DNA of 64,000 nucleotides, taken from positions 21,986,256-22,050,255 of the forward strand of contig NC_065561.1 in the NCBI RefSeq assembly GCF_022605725.1, in the 5' to 3' direction. Each line of letters opens with the position of its first letter. Positions within the stretch are counted from its first letter, which is position 1. The notes under the pieces were generated by a model that ran no database searches, had not been told where the DNA came from, and worked only from the letters and a program-made list of their open reading frames with translations. Positions 44,375 through 54,762 of the stretch are shown in pieces. The position numbers were made by a program, and so were the translations under genes. Origin of the DNA: Anthonomus grandis grandis. Its lineage: Eukaryota; Arthropoda; Insecta; Coleoptera; Curculionidae.

Positions 44375-47300
44375 GGGGAGACCGAGGATACAATGGACAC
44401 CAGGATAGAATGGACATGTTTAAAACTCCCGCTTAATATGTATTTGAAGCGCCCTCATATGCTAAATTAATGCAATAACTACCGAACAATCGTTTGGCAT
44501 TCGCAAGGTAGCAAGCATTGAGTGTGGTTATTTTTATCGATATTTTCCTGTTTCAGCCAGTCTGCTTGTAACTTTTACGGTAAGTAATGTAACCATTTAT
44601 TATTTTCTATGCAACACTTTTTAATATCTAATTATTTTAGCGGTGATGTGCATTATAGAATATGGTTATAAGAAACAAATAATTGAAATTGCTTGTTTAG
44701 TTTTCTAGGAAAAAGAATAATTTTACTATAGGGTCAACGGATGTCCATTGTATCCCCAGAATGTTTTTATTTTTTATTTATTTCAGATGGTGAGAGAGTA
44801 TAAAAAGAAAACCGACAGGGAATTCCCTGAAGGAGATCTAAGAAGAGCTGTAGAGGATGTCTTAAATAATATTGGTAGCTTGCGAAAAGTTTCGGAGAGG
44901 TATAATGTTACTAAGTCTCGTTTAGCTATTTATGTGAAAAGGGCTAGAGAACAGGGGATAGAAAATATATCTTTAAAACCACATTTTTTCTCCAGAAATG
45001 GAACAAGCATTAGCTGAATATTTACTCAAATGTTCATCAATGTTCTATGGATTAACTCCAAAAAAAAACTAGACAACTAGCATTTCAGTTTGCGTCTCGA
45101 AATAAGCTTTTAATCCCGGATTCTTGGGCAACACAAGCAATGGCTGGCGAGGAGTGGTTTGCCGGTTTTTTGAGGAGAAATCCAGAACTCTCAATTCGAA
45201 AACCGAAAGCAACATCTCTTGCTCGTAGGACGGCGTTTAACAAAACAGTTATTGGGGAATTCTTGGGCAAGCTCAAAACTGTTTACAGCCGGCATAACTA
45301 TGAGGCAAGCCAAATTTTTAATTTAGACGAAACAGGGGTTACTACAGTACCGCCTGTTGAAAAAAATTGTAGGAAAAAAGGGAGAAAAGCAAATAGGACA
45401 AGTAACATCTAGAGAACGCGGTGAGCTAGTAGCCCAAGTTGGAATAATTTGTGCAAATGGAAATGCATTACCACCAGTATGGATTTTTCCCAGAATACGT
45501 TTTGATGTCTGGAGCTATGCAAGGATCTATGGGTCTTGTGAATAAATCTGGCTGGATGACAACAGATAATTTTATTAAAGTTCTTCAGTTTTTCCAACGA
45601 AATATCAGATGTAGTAAAAATAACCCCGTGTTACTGATATTGGATAACCACGAATCCCTCACTCACCTTTCAAGTGATCCCTCACCTTTCAAGTGATATT
45701 TTTCCGAAGCTGCCAATTCTTGGATGATGACTCATCCAAATGAAACTCTTTCTATTTACTCACTTGCGGAGCTATGCTCAAAGGCCTTGAATCGTGCTGC
45801 TACACCAGAAAATATAAACTCTGGCTTTCGTAAAAGTGGAATTTTTCCTTCTGATCGGGACATATTTCAAGGGCAGTTAGATACCTATGTTCCGCTGGGT
45901 TAAGAGATTCTTGTAAACCTCTCTTTATATCTCAAAATTATCTCTCTTTTTATCTTAGAAACAACTACTCTTATTCATAAATGTCCTAAACCTCCCTCTA
46001 ACACTGGTTATATGACTCGCCAGGTTAACGTTTTTCCCTTACCAATCCCTACATCCTCCCTCACCAAGAACTCACTTATATACCTTAGCAAAAAAATTTA
46101 CAACCATGTTCCTCTATGTATCAGACAAATTTTAGAAGTTAAGAGATTCAAAAAGGAATTAAAATCACTTTTATTATCCAGGGCATATTATAGCCTTGAC
46201 GATTTTTTTAATGATACCTTTTAACCTGTGCTCTGACATCATTTTAGTGTTTTAGTTTTGTTTCCTGTTAAATAATTTAATTTACTTCCTCTAAATTCTG
46301 TTTTATTGACAGCTTTACTTATTTTTTAATGAAATTTATCAAAAAGATGCTTTTTTTCTCAATCTGTTTTGTTATGATTAATTTTGGTAATGTGTGCAAA
46401 TTTTATGGTAAAGTGTTTTAGATGTTGTTTGTTTGAAATTTAAAGTGAATTTGGAATTTTTTAGTTTTTAGGATGCTTGTACACAAGATTTTGTTGTCTT
46501 ACGTAATATAGGACATTTTCTTTCTTTCTTTCAAGAACACGAGTTTTTGTGTTCGTCAGTTTCAGATCGACCTGCTCCAGATGTCATTACCAATCAATCT
46601 GGTGGAAGCTGTATTTTCGCCGAAACAGAAAACCTAATTCTAGCATGATGACGGAAATCGCGCTGCCGATGAAACCTCAATTCCTAGCACTAGCGTTACT
46701 GGGAATGATAAAAGTCCTTTAAATATATCTAACTTTATTACACCAGGCAAAATAAGTCCTTATCCAAAGGCGGAACCCCGAAAACCTATGAGAAAAGGAA
46801 GAAAACGAGGAAAATGTATGATAGTTACTGACACTCCAGAAAAAGAAGAATTATTGGCAAGAAAGAAGCCTCCTCCAAAAAAGGTTAAGGAGGTTAAGAG
46901 AAAAGTTCTAGTAGAAAGTGACTCTAGTGATGAAGAGATAAATGAAGAACTAACAAAAGATTCCTCCTTAGAGTGGGAGGAAGAAGAAGAGACAGTTCAC
47001 GATACCCACGATGTAGAAAAAGGCGGTTTCATTGTTGTCAAAGTTCCGGGAAAAACACCATTTTCTGGAAGAAATTATGTTGCTCGGGTAGAACGAAAAC
47101 TTTTCGACGGATTTCAGGATCGATTTTTTAAAAGAATGATTCCATCAAATCGCTTCAAAATTACAGAAGAAGAATCTTCTTTTGTAACATTCGGAGAAGT
47201 AATAGGTATTGAAGACAGGCGTCCTCGTTTCAAAGATTCGATTCATTTCAACGCAGATTTGACAGAATTTAGTTTAACTTAAATAAAACTTGAAAATTTG

Positions 47301-47600
47301 TTGCTTTCTAAATAAATATTTACTCTAAGACTTTTTGTCTTTATTAGTAAATGAATGTCCAAAATATCCCCATATCATGTCCATTATTACCCCAGAGCAG
47401 GGGATACATTGGACAAATGACCAAAAATTTTTGATCCCGGTTTAAAAATATTTTTAAATTTATTTGGATAATGCTATGTAGTAATATATTATGACAAAAG
47501 TTTGTTTATTACATTAATAAAACCTTATGGATAGAGATTTCTTCGAAAAAAAGTTAGAGATCATTTAATCAAATTTTTCCCATGTATCTTCGGTCTCCCC
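44375..47600 (+). mobile_element. Complete-length but inactive pogo-like DNA transposon
   Basis: The ends GGGGAGACCGAGGATACA and TGTATCTTCGGTCTCCCC are inverted repeats flanked by TA (44373-44374, 47601-47602). Inside, the plus strand carries an N-terminal psq-type HTH (VREYKKKTDREFPEGDLRRA) and a CENP-B-like region (GEEWFAGFLRRNPELSIRKP). The DDE domain follows (IFNLDETGVT; later LLILDNH), then the END block (NSGFRKSGIFPSDRDIFQ). Last is a charged C-terminus with GGFIVVKVPGKTPFSGRNYV, open from 46788 to 47282. Frameshifts at about 45000, 45360 and 45530 and an insertion (45872-46528) kill it. The C-terminal extension is common in insect pogo relatives. Confidence 0.88.
45872..46528 (+). mobile_element. 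Non-LTR retroelement tail inserted in the pogo-like element, with target duplication
   Basis: The inserted piece encodes only the RT C-terminus (VRYLCSAGLRDSCKPLF; then ILEVKRFKKELKSLLLSRAY, ending FNDTF at 46222) and a TTTC-repeat tail. TTTCAAG occurs on both sides (45865-45871 and 46529-46535). Removing the insert restores the transposase reading DRDIFQ-EHEFLCSS. Confidence 0.85.
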
Positions 47601-47602
47601 TA

Positions 47603-49463
47603 CTTTACCCTGGAGAAAATTATGGAAATCTTTTAAATGTGCATGTATTTAGAACTCATGGGAAAAAAATTATTTTAACAATCATATGATGACTGTGTTG
47701 CCGAAGGCTGAAAATTAAGTGTCAAAATTAGGTGGTCCAAATTGTTCTAAAAGAAGCAAAAATCATTTCATTCAAAAAGTCAGTCACATAACACACAACA
47801 TCTTATTCCTAGCACTAGGTATGATATAAAGAGAAAGTAATTTTATTACATTATATTAAATAACCTTTGAGCCAAGAAAGTTTTAATAAATTTCTTTGCT
47901 ATCAACATTTCAGAATCACACATAATTATAAATAGTTGCTAATATGACTGGAGGATGAGAAAACAGACGCCAGGTTCACATTAACACCAAATTTAAATCA
48001 TATTTTGAATTCTTGTCTCCAATGCTTGGAAGATCACTTAGGTACATTCCCAGATATGTTCAAGATTAAGACACAAGTTTTACCTTAAGAAACTATTAAT
48101 AAAGAAAAATCTGTAGGAGAATATCTTTAGTTTAATACTTGTCAATTTATTTGGAATTTTTCCTTGGGAAAGCCCACTTGGATATAACAAGCAGATTGAT
48201 ACAAGTATTGATTATCCATGGCCTCGGACATAACCCTCCTGATATTGCTGTAACTAAGTAAAAAAATTAACATTCCTATAAATATCAAATTGTGTTATCA
48301 ATTTATGCTAAAATTACCCAAAGTGTATTTACATGACCAAAGGTGCAACCTTGTCGACAAGACAGAATACATTATTTGTCCTTATAATTATAACAGTTTA
48401 TAAAATGATTATCGGGTACCTTAAATAGACCAAATTTTGAAAAACCTGACTATTAAATGTTGAATTATGGAATTAGATGAATTTATAGCCCTCATTTTAT
48501 GTATTTGTTTTTAGTTTGACAACATTACAATTATAATATAAATAAAAAGCAATTAAGTTAAAATATAGTTATTTGCAAGATAATATTTAATTTGCCCAAT
48601 ACCACCTAGTTACTGTAAAAACGATAATTCATTATTTTGCTCCTTAAAGTATTAAACTGATAATCAGCCTGTCATTTACAGTTAATTAACTATATTATGT
48701 ATTTATAATTAAAAGCTGCAATTAATAAATATCTGGTGTCAATAAAATCATTATTTACAATTAGGCTTACACAGAGCCAGATTTAGGCATTAATTTCTTA
48801 AGTTATCATTCTGATTCTTATGGTTGAAGATTTTGGTGGTTTAAAACAGGCTAATTTGCTAACAGTAGTCGCAGTTTTTTTTATGTATTAGGTACATACA
48901 TGGATAAAAGAATTTGTCAAAATTTGAAAAACTTATAGAGTAGAGGTGTGATACATCCTTCAGTATCATCCTTAGGAAACTTAATTATATCTACCTATAA
49001 TAAGTAGGAAAACAAAATATAGAAAATCTAACAAACTGTTCTGTCCGGCTACTGATTTTGTTCTGTCCAATTAGTGTCCAATCACTAGCCAAAATGCATT
49101 TTTATAGAAAAAACAATAAATATTTTTTTTATAGAATTTTAAAGTTTTTTTGACAAAACTGCCTGACTATTGACATATTCACCCTACCGAGTATTATTTT
49201 AAACCAATCTTCAACAGAAATCACATCCACATCTCAAAAAGCGATTTTATTGACAACCAGTATAAGTTAAAACATCCTTATTAGGTAGTAAATATTATTA
49301 TATACCAAATAAGAAATCATGGCGTATGGTGTAATTGGAAATACAAGACAAGCAAAGTAGCAAAGCACGAAATACTTTATGAAAATATCATTTTTTTTCC
49401 TTACAATCTAAATGCACCTTATATCCTCAAGGAATGTCGTCACCACATTTTAAAACTTATAAA
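47603..49463. other. Intergenic region and probable 3' UTR of Baldspot
   Basis: AT-rich, with no further gene or element end recognised. A minus-strand AATAAA at 49251-49246, about 215 bp after the elongase stop, is a plausible polyadenylation signal for that gene. Confidence 0.45.
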
Positions 49464-50318
49464 CTACTGGACTTTTGATTTCATCAAAACATAATCGGCA
49501 TTGGTGGGTGCGCTCTTTTTATTGCTTTTCGAAATGTACGCTTTGTAAAAGAATCTGGCAAACAGCACGAAATAACTGAAATACATGCAAATTGATAATT
49601 TTACATTAAATGGGGTAACATGACATTCGATTCCTTGCTGTAAAAGTTGATGTGCCCACATGTTTACTGCACATCCTATAACCATCTGAAGCAACTGCAA
49701 TGAGGTTATTAGGAGGGCCACTTGTTTGGGTGGATGATGTCCCCAGGCTCTCAATCCATAATATGAGTACATAATTGAGTGGACACAATAGTTCATTACA
49801 ATGAACCAGCGAGCACTAGAAGCCGTCTCAGTATAACTGTACCAAGAGTATAAAAGTACCGTAATGTGATGATACCAATGCAAAAAAATCAATGGTTGTT
49901 TACGAAGTACTATAAATACCGTGTCTCCTAACTCTGGTAACTTACTTAACACAAACATCCAAGTCCAGAAGCCAGATACTCTGTCCTGTTCAATAAACGA
50001 AGGTACACAAACCGAATGGTACAATCCATGAGTGGTCAGTGAAAAAATAAATTCTGGCACCGTCCTGCACGCCCCCATGATGCTGAAAGTGGCCAGTAGC
50101 AGGTTCCATAATATCAAAGTACCTCTAAGCTGGAATCTGGGGCGGTACTGCATGAGATACTGGCCCCCAAATATAAACACCATGTAGGCACCGACATAAT
50201 AAAAGCCAAGAGTCCAGTTATCCTGCATCCACGCCTTCGTTTTTTGGTGTATAAAATCCGACTCGAAGTTGAAAACATAAGAGTAATTCGGCAAGGTAAC
50301 CTGGTTGTATTCCTTCAT
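49464..50318 (-). CDS. Baldspot: Elongation of very long chain fatty acids protein, ELOVL6/Baldspot type
   Basis: The condensing enzyme (3-ketoacyl-CoA synthase) of fatty-acid elongation in the ER membrane; the ELOVL6 group extends C12-C16 acyl-CoAs. The intronless CDS of 284 residues has PRFQLRG, KLPELGDTVFIVLRK, the HxxHH box in LHWYHHITVLLYSW, MNYCVHSIMYSYYG and TSLQLLQMVIG, with about seven membrane segments. It matches the insect Baldspot pattern from NYSYVFNFESDFIHQ to FVLFARFFYKAY. I start at the ATG at 50318 (AAAATGA context, MKEYNQVTLPNYSY). The open frame runs further upstream to 50420, but only with a GTG and family-unlike sequence. Fly Baldspot has introns; here there is none in the CDS. 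It ends SAPTNADYVLMKSKVQ. Confidence 0.95.
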   Translation of the reverse strand: MKEYNQVTLPNYSYVFNFESDFIHQKTKAWMQDNWTLGFYYVGAYMVFIFGGQYLMQYRPRFQLRGTLILWNLLLATFSIMGACRTVPEFIFSLTTHGLYHSVCVPSFIEQDRVSGFWTWMFVLSKLPELGDTVFIVLRKQPLIFLHWYHHITVLLYSWYSYTETASSARWFIVMNYCVHSIMYSYYGLRAWGHHPPKQVALLITSLQLLQMVIGCAVNMWAHQLLQQGIECHVTPFNVKLSICMYFSYFVLFARFFYKAYISKSNKKSAPTNADYVLMKSKVQ

Positions 50319-50608
50319 TTTCTCTCCGCACTCACTCTCACTTCGGTTCAGGAGTTTGTCGGTTGAAATAAACGGATTTTTCGTGTATCTAAACCGGCAC
50401 ACTTTCGACGGTACTATCACAGACAGTCTAAAGAAACGGTGAATTAAATTAACCGGGGGGGGTATGAGGTAAAAATTCGTAGCGATTCGTGGATCTCGTT
50501 ACTGCCGACGTCCCGCTTCGCCACCACTCATAGACCAAGAGAAACGTACGCGGACGCACACCCAAAATCCGAAATACGTTTTGTCATCGGTAAACCACGC
50601 GCGCATGG

Positions 50609-50616
50609 TTTATATA
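50609..50616 (-). promoter_or_regulatory. Candidate TATA box of Baldspot
   Basis: The minus strand reads TATATAAA about 290 bp upstream of the ATG, in a GC-richer island (50440-50640) unlike the surrounding AT-rich DNA. Transcription would then begin near 50580 and leave a 5' UTR of about 260 nt, unless there is an untranslated intron. Confidence 0.45.
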
Positions 50617-51191
50617 ACAGGGAGTCCACGCGCTTTTTTTTTTAAATTTTTGTCACACGGTAAAAATATCATTTTGTAATTTGCGATTCATTGAATCGAT
50701 TATGTTAAACTGTTTTTATTTTTTTTATTTAAAAATTATACCGGTGTTTAAAGATTCACGAACTTGGTTAACCTTTCTTAATAAAGAAAATTCATTTTAC
50801 GTAGACGATTTAGTTTTTTTTTTAAATATTTCCTACGCATTTCTATCCTAATGTATTCGTTAAAAAAATTAATTAATTCCTGGCATTGTTTGTCTGTTAT
50901 GTAAATTATTATTTTACTTTATTATTTTGAAAATGACAACAATGACACGTGGTGATTCATAAAAATGACAAGTGACACTGTTGACAGTTTAGTTCTTTTC
51001 TGCCCCGTGATTGGTCACTTATCAGAACTTTTTTAATGAATTTGCTTGTAAATAAATATTTTAATTAATTACAACTAAATAAGTACATTAATTAATGCTA
51101 CAATTGACCTGAAAATAAAGAGAAAAAAAATTAATGGGTTATATTAAACACACTTAACGTTGTAACGTCACATGCCCATCAGGCTCCTCTT

Positions 51192-52080
51192 AAGGTGGCT
51201 TTATTCATACGGTATGTAATAAGAAGTAAGACGTAAGCTCTATGTAACAAGAATCGTGTGAATTCATAAATTAAAAACGTAAGAAGTAAAATAACGTCAA
51301 GGCTAATAAACTCAACGTTGAGTTTATTAGCCTTGAAATAACGTAACAAAATTCATGTTGTCTTTCTCTCTCTCTCTCTCTGAAATTATTGTCAAAGTTA
51401 TCAGCTCAGCTGTCAGTGTCAACCTTTATTCTTTTAATATTATCTTTATATTATGGACGACTTAACATACAGGAAAGAATAATGCTGGATGAGTTCTATG
51501 AATAAATGTTTACTCTCGTAATTCATTTTTTTTGCAATTTAAATTTAGATAATTATAAAGGCAAAGGCAAAACTGTAAGCTCACAAATATAAACAACACA
51601 AAAATTAAATTTTTTGACTTCTTTAACTACCCTTTTGATTGGTTATATTGGCGAACATTGCTGATCACTTACGATTCCCTAGTAAGATAGATTATTATAG
51701 AATAGATTATTATATTTTGTAGTATTTAATTTTAAAATTTGAATTTCGCGCCTTTAGATATAACGTCATATGTGTTGACAGTTATTACGTTTTGTTAGGT
51801 TGGTATAAGGATTGACAGGGAGATTATGACGTGACTCGATTATGGCGAGACGCATTAATTGATGTATTTTTAAAATTATGGATTTATTAGTTGAGTTTTA
51901 ATTTGTGTATTATTTTAACTGAATAAAAGGCCATTCTACAATTTATAAGTATGACGCAAGAACTGAAATTGCACCATTTCATGCGTCTTACTTTTAACAG
52001 CTTGCGGCAAGATATGAGTAGCTTCATTAAAATTTGATACTTCTTGTTGCTTACCGTACGGAACTTATGAACCCGCCTTT
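51192..52080. mobile_element. Possible decayed 0.9-kb inverted-repeat element
   Basis: The left end AAGGTGGCTTTATTCATACGG...AATAAGAAGTAAGAC is imperfectly mirrored at the right end (AAGTATCAA-side: CTTCTTGTTGCTTACCGTACGG...AACCCGCCTTT). The interior has a 40-bp perfect palindrome (51297-51336) and a (TC)n run (51361-51381). No coding frame is visible. The ends are too worn to name a family. Confidence 0.45.
51297..51336. repeat. 40-bp perfect palindrome flanked by 8-bp direct repeats
   Basis: TCAAGGCTAATAAACTCAAC is followed directly by its exact reverse complement. AATAACGT occurs at 51290-51297 and again at 51337-51344. It has the look of a tiny fold-back insertion with a target duplication. 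Confidence 0.9.
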
Positions 52081-52229
52081 ACGTAGGGCATACGTTGACA
52101 TTGACAACTGTGTCAATGTAATTTTTTTGACAGCCCCGTGTTATTGTGGTTAGGTTTTTTATGTTTATGTTATGATTTTCTGTCTGTATAAAATGTTATA
52201 ATTTGTTCTGTTATTAGTTATATAGTAAA

Positions 52230-54087
52230 ATGGCAAATATAATTGTTATTTTAATATTTGTTATAATAACCATAGTAAGTGACCCACAATAATTATACTT
52301 TTTCTTCTTCTTTCTGTGTTACTCTTCTTGAGTGTTAGCAATCGGGTAAAGCTCTGGATCTCCTATGATCCTATAATTCCACTTGCCACTTCTGGAGTTC
52401 TCTCATAGACCTATCTGATCCGAACGCATCTATACATTTTTACTCAATTAGTCAATATGGGTATTCCAGGCAAGGTGTTTTTCTATAATCACACCAAGAA
52501 AGTTAATTGCTTCCTGCTGAATCAGTGCACGATTATTCCCTATTCATATGCAGTAATAGCTCATAATGTCCTCATGACCTTCTGAGGCACCCCAGTTTTA
52601 CCTTCCAACCAACTCGACGTAGGCATTCCCTCTTCACTGCTCAGCCTGGTTTCCTGGGTTCTTCCTGCCAAATACTTTTTGATTCACTGATAAGGGGCTC
52701 CTCTGATTTCATATGTGTACGATTTTTTTAGGAGAGTCTTATGGTTGAGCTTCGTGTTAAAATTATCAAGAACTTCCTGATAAAAGGATCTAATTGCATC
52801 AGATTTTTGCATAGTTTATGGAAATCAGCAAGAGCTGATGCTTCATTGATAAAATCAGAAGTTATTTAAGAACGTTTGCCTCTACTAGAGTTTCTATTAA
52901 GGCTAGTTACAAATGGAAATGCCATGTTAAAGAGACTGTAAAAAGTGAACAAAAATATGTAAATCTTTACTCCATGCCCAAACCCTGTAAGTGAGGCATC
53001 CATTGTGCTTTGGTTTGAAGGAATTGTTATTTTCTTTATTGAAAGATCTTCTGGAAATAGGAGGATTCTTTGGTTTGTCAAAACCAGCATGGACAACTTG
53101 TACTCTGTGATCTGAGAAGTGTTAAAGTCAATCTGAAGAAGTTGTAAATATGTTGTCTATTATAATCAGTGTGTTATGTTATTAGGTTCATAAATACTTT
53201 GGTACATTTCTAATAAAAATATCTTGAACACTAAGGTAATTTCCTTTCTAAATTCTTCTAGTCTTACCAGAAACCATAGTAATCACTACTAATATATGAT
53301 AATATCAAAATCACCTCTTTGCGGGGTCAAAGATGGCCGGATGAAATTATAGAAGCAACTTAATATTCCTTTAGTTTTCAAACATGTTATAATTTTAATG
53401 ATTTCTATACATTATATTTTATAATTTGTAGCTATTTTATAAAATGATAAATTGGGAAGTACCTGTTAAACCCAAACTACTTGGACGTGCTGGAGGTACT
53501 CTGGACAGAGATACTTTTTCTTACATTTATATAAGAAGTCATGGTCCAATAGTTTTAAACTTAACTTCTTTGTAAGTAAAATAATAAATTATCAGTAAAC
53601 TTGTAACATATAACTACTTATAACAGATTTGGTGATACTGATATGTATATCTCTTATGCCAATATACATCCCACGTTTGAGCCTGAAACTTACTTTCAAC
53701 ACTCTGCCACATGTGGGGAGGATGTAATTGAACTACCAGAAAGGTGAGTTATATATTTGATCGAAAGCTGTTCAAAATGTGCCATATTTCAGTTCAAATA
53801 CACCTTTAGCTATTGGATTATACGGATACGGTGAGGAAAATTCGTTTCTTCTTGAAATATATGAAAACCTTAAGTTTCCCTCTGTTTATAAACCATGGAT
53901 TATACTAGAGCAAGAAATTATTACTAATAACAAAAAGGCATCCGATGAGAACACAGCGGAAGATTCGTATCCACCTTCAGATAATAACAACAAAAAAATG
54001 CTTAAAAAGAAAAAACAACCTAAAAACGCCTCAAACCTGTCGAGCCTGTTTTCCATTTTGGAAATATTTGAGTTAATATTTTTATAA
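52230..54087 (+). CDS. UPF0669 family protein (C6orf120 homologue)
   Basis: Four exons, 52230-52274, 53432-53571, 53627-53743 and 53793-54087, join in frame with GT/AG sites to 198 residues. Exon 1 is a pure signal peptide (MANIIVILIFVIITI). The conserved core has TFSYIYIRSHGPIVLNLTSL, then FGDTDMYISYANIHPTFE, SATCGEDVIELPE and TPLAIGLYGYGEENSFLLEI. This follows the human C6orf120 pattern (DADLYVS, SATCGEDT, GVYGHPS). A Lys-rich stretch (KKMLKKKKQPK) and a hydrophobic end (LFSILEIFELIFL) close the protein. Its function is poorly known; the vertebrate protein is secreted and has been linked to apoptosis. The 1.16-kb first intron contains an RT relic. Confidence 0.85.
52440..52810 (-). mobile_element. 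Degenerate non-LTR RT fragment in the UPF0669 intron
   Basis: Minus-strand reading gives DNFNTKLNHKTLLKK, then YEIRGAPYQ and IKKYLAGRTQETRLSSEEG, then TGVPQKV. These correspond to RT motifs A to B of the elements elsewhere in the window. It is broken by stops. Confidence 0.55.
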
Positions 54088-54762
54088 TGCAAATGATTGT
54101 AAGTAATAGGTAGTAAAGTTGATTGTTAAATTCAATCAATTTATGATAATTTAATAACATCAAGGTAGTGTAACTGTGATATTGCATAAGGTGAGAATTC
54201 AAATTGTTAATTTCAGTGGAAAATTGGGGCCATCCAAAAATGTATATATTATCTAAGTTAACACCCTTAGGGGCTCAGGATACATAAACACATACTGACT
54301 GCACACGGATATACTCTCTAGGGCACTCAAACTTATCTCATTTGATCTTTTTGAGTGTTTCTCATTAAGTGTTTGCTCTGGCCTAAACTGGTTACTGAAG
54401 TAAAAAAAGAGAGGGTACTAAGGCTAAGTTTTATCTCAGCAACTAATCCTGCCCACTTAAATCAATTAGAAATAATTATTTTTCTATATAAATAATAATA
54501 ATAATAGTTGCTTATTATGCTGTTAATCATTGACCTATGAATATTTCAGCATCTAGTCAATAAAACAACTATCATTCGTTAATAAGATTTATTTTACCAA
54601 ATAAATACGTGGTTTCTCAACATTGATTGCCGGCATGTTTATTAATAATGATCTTCCATTTCAGGTTCTTTTTGCCTTCTTGCTTCTTTAGACAGGGACA
54701 CCCCTTAGAAATCTGCAACAGTAAAACTGAATTTATAAAACAATTCGGTTATAATAAAATGT
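54088..54762. other. Convergent 3' ends of UPF0669 and the unknown minus-strand gene
   Basis: The two genes converge here, so the interval should hold both 3' UTRs. I see no repeat or element. Confidence 0.5.

Noticed and set aside
45140..45412. Host gene derived from a pogo transposase
   Set aside because: Frameshifts occur within a few hundred bases on both sides and the element has its own ends and TA duplications, so it is a dead transposon, not a domesticated gene.
50319..50420. N-terminal extension of the Baldspot reading frame
   Set aside because: It would have to start at GTG, and its residues do not resemble the family. The ATG at 50318 has a good context and leads directly into the conserved NYSY segment.
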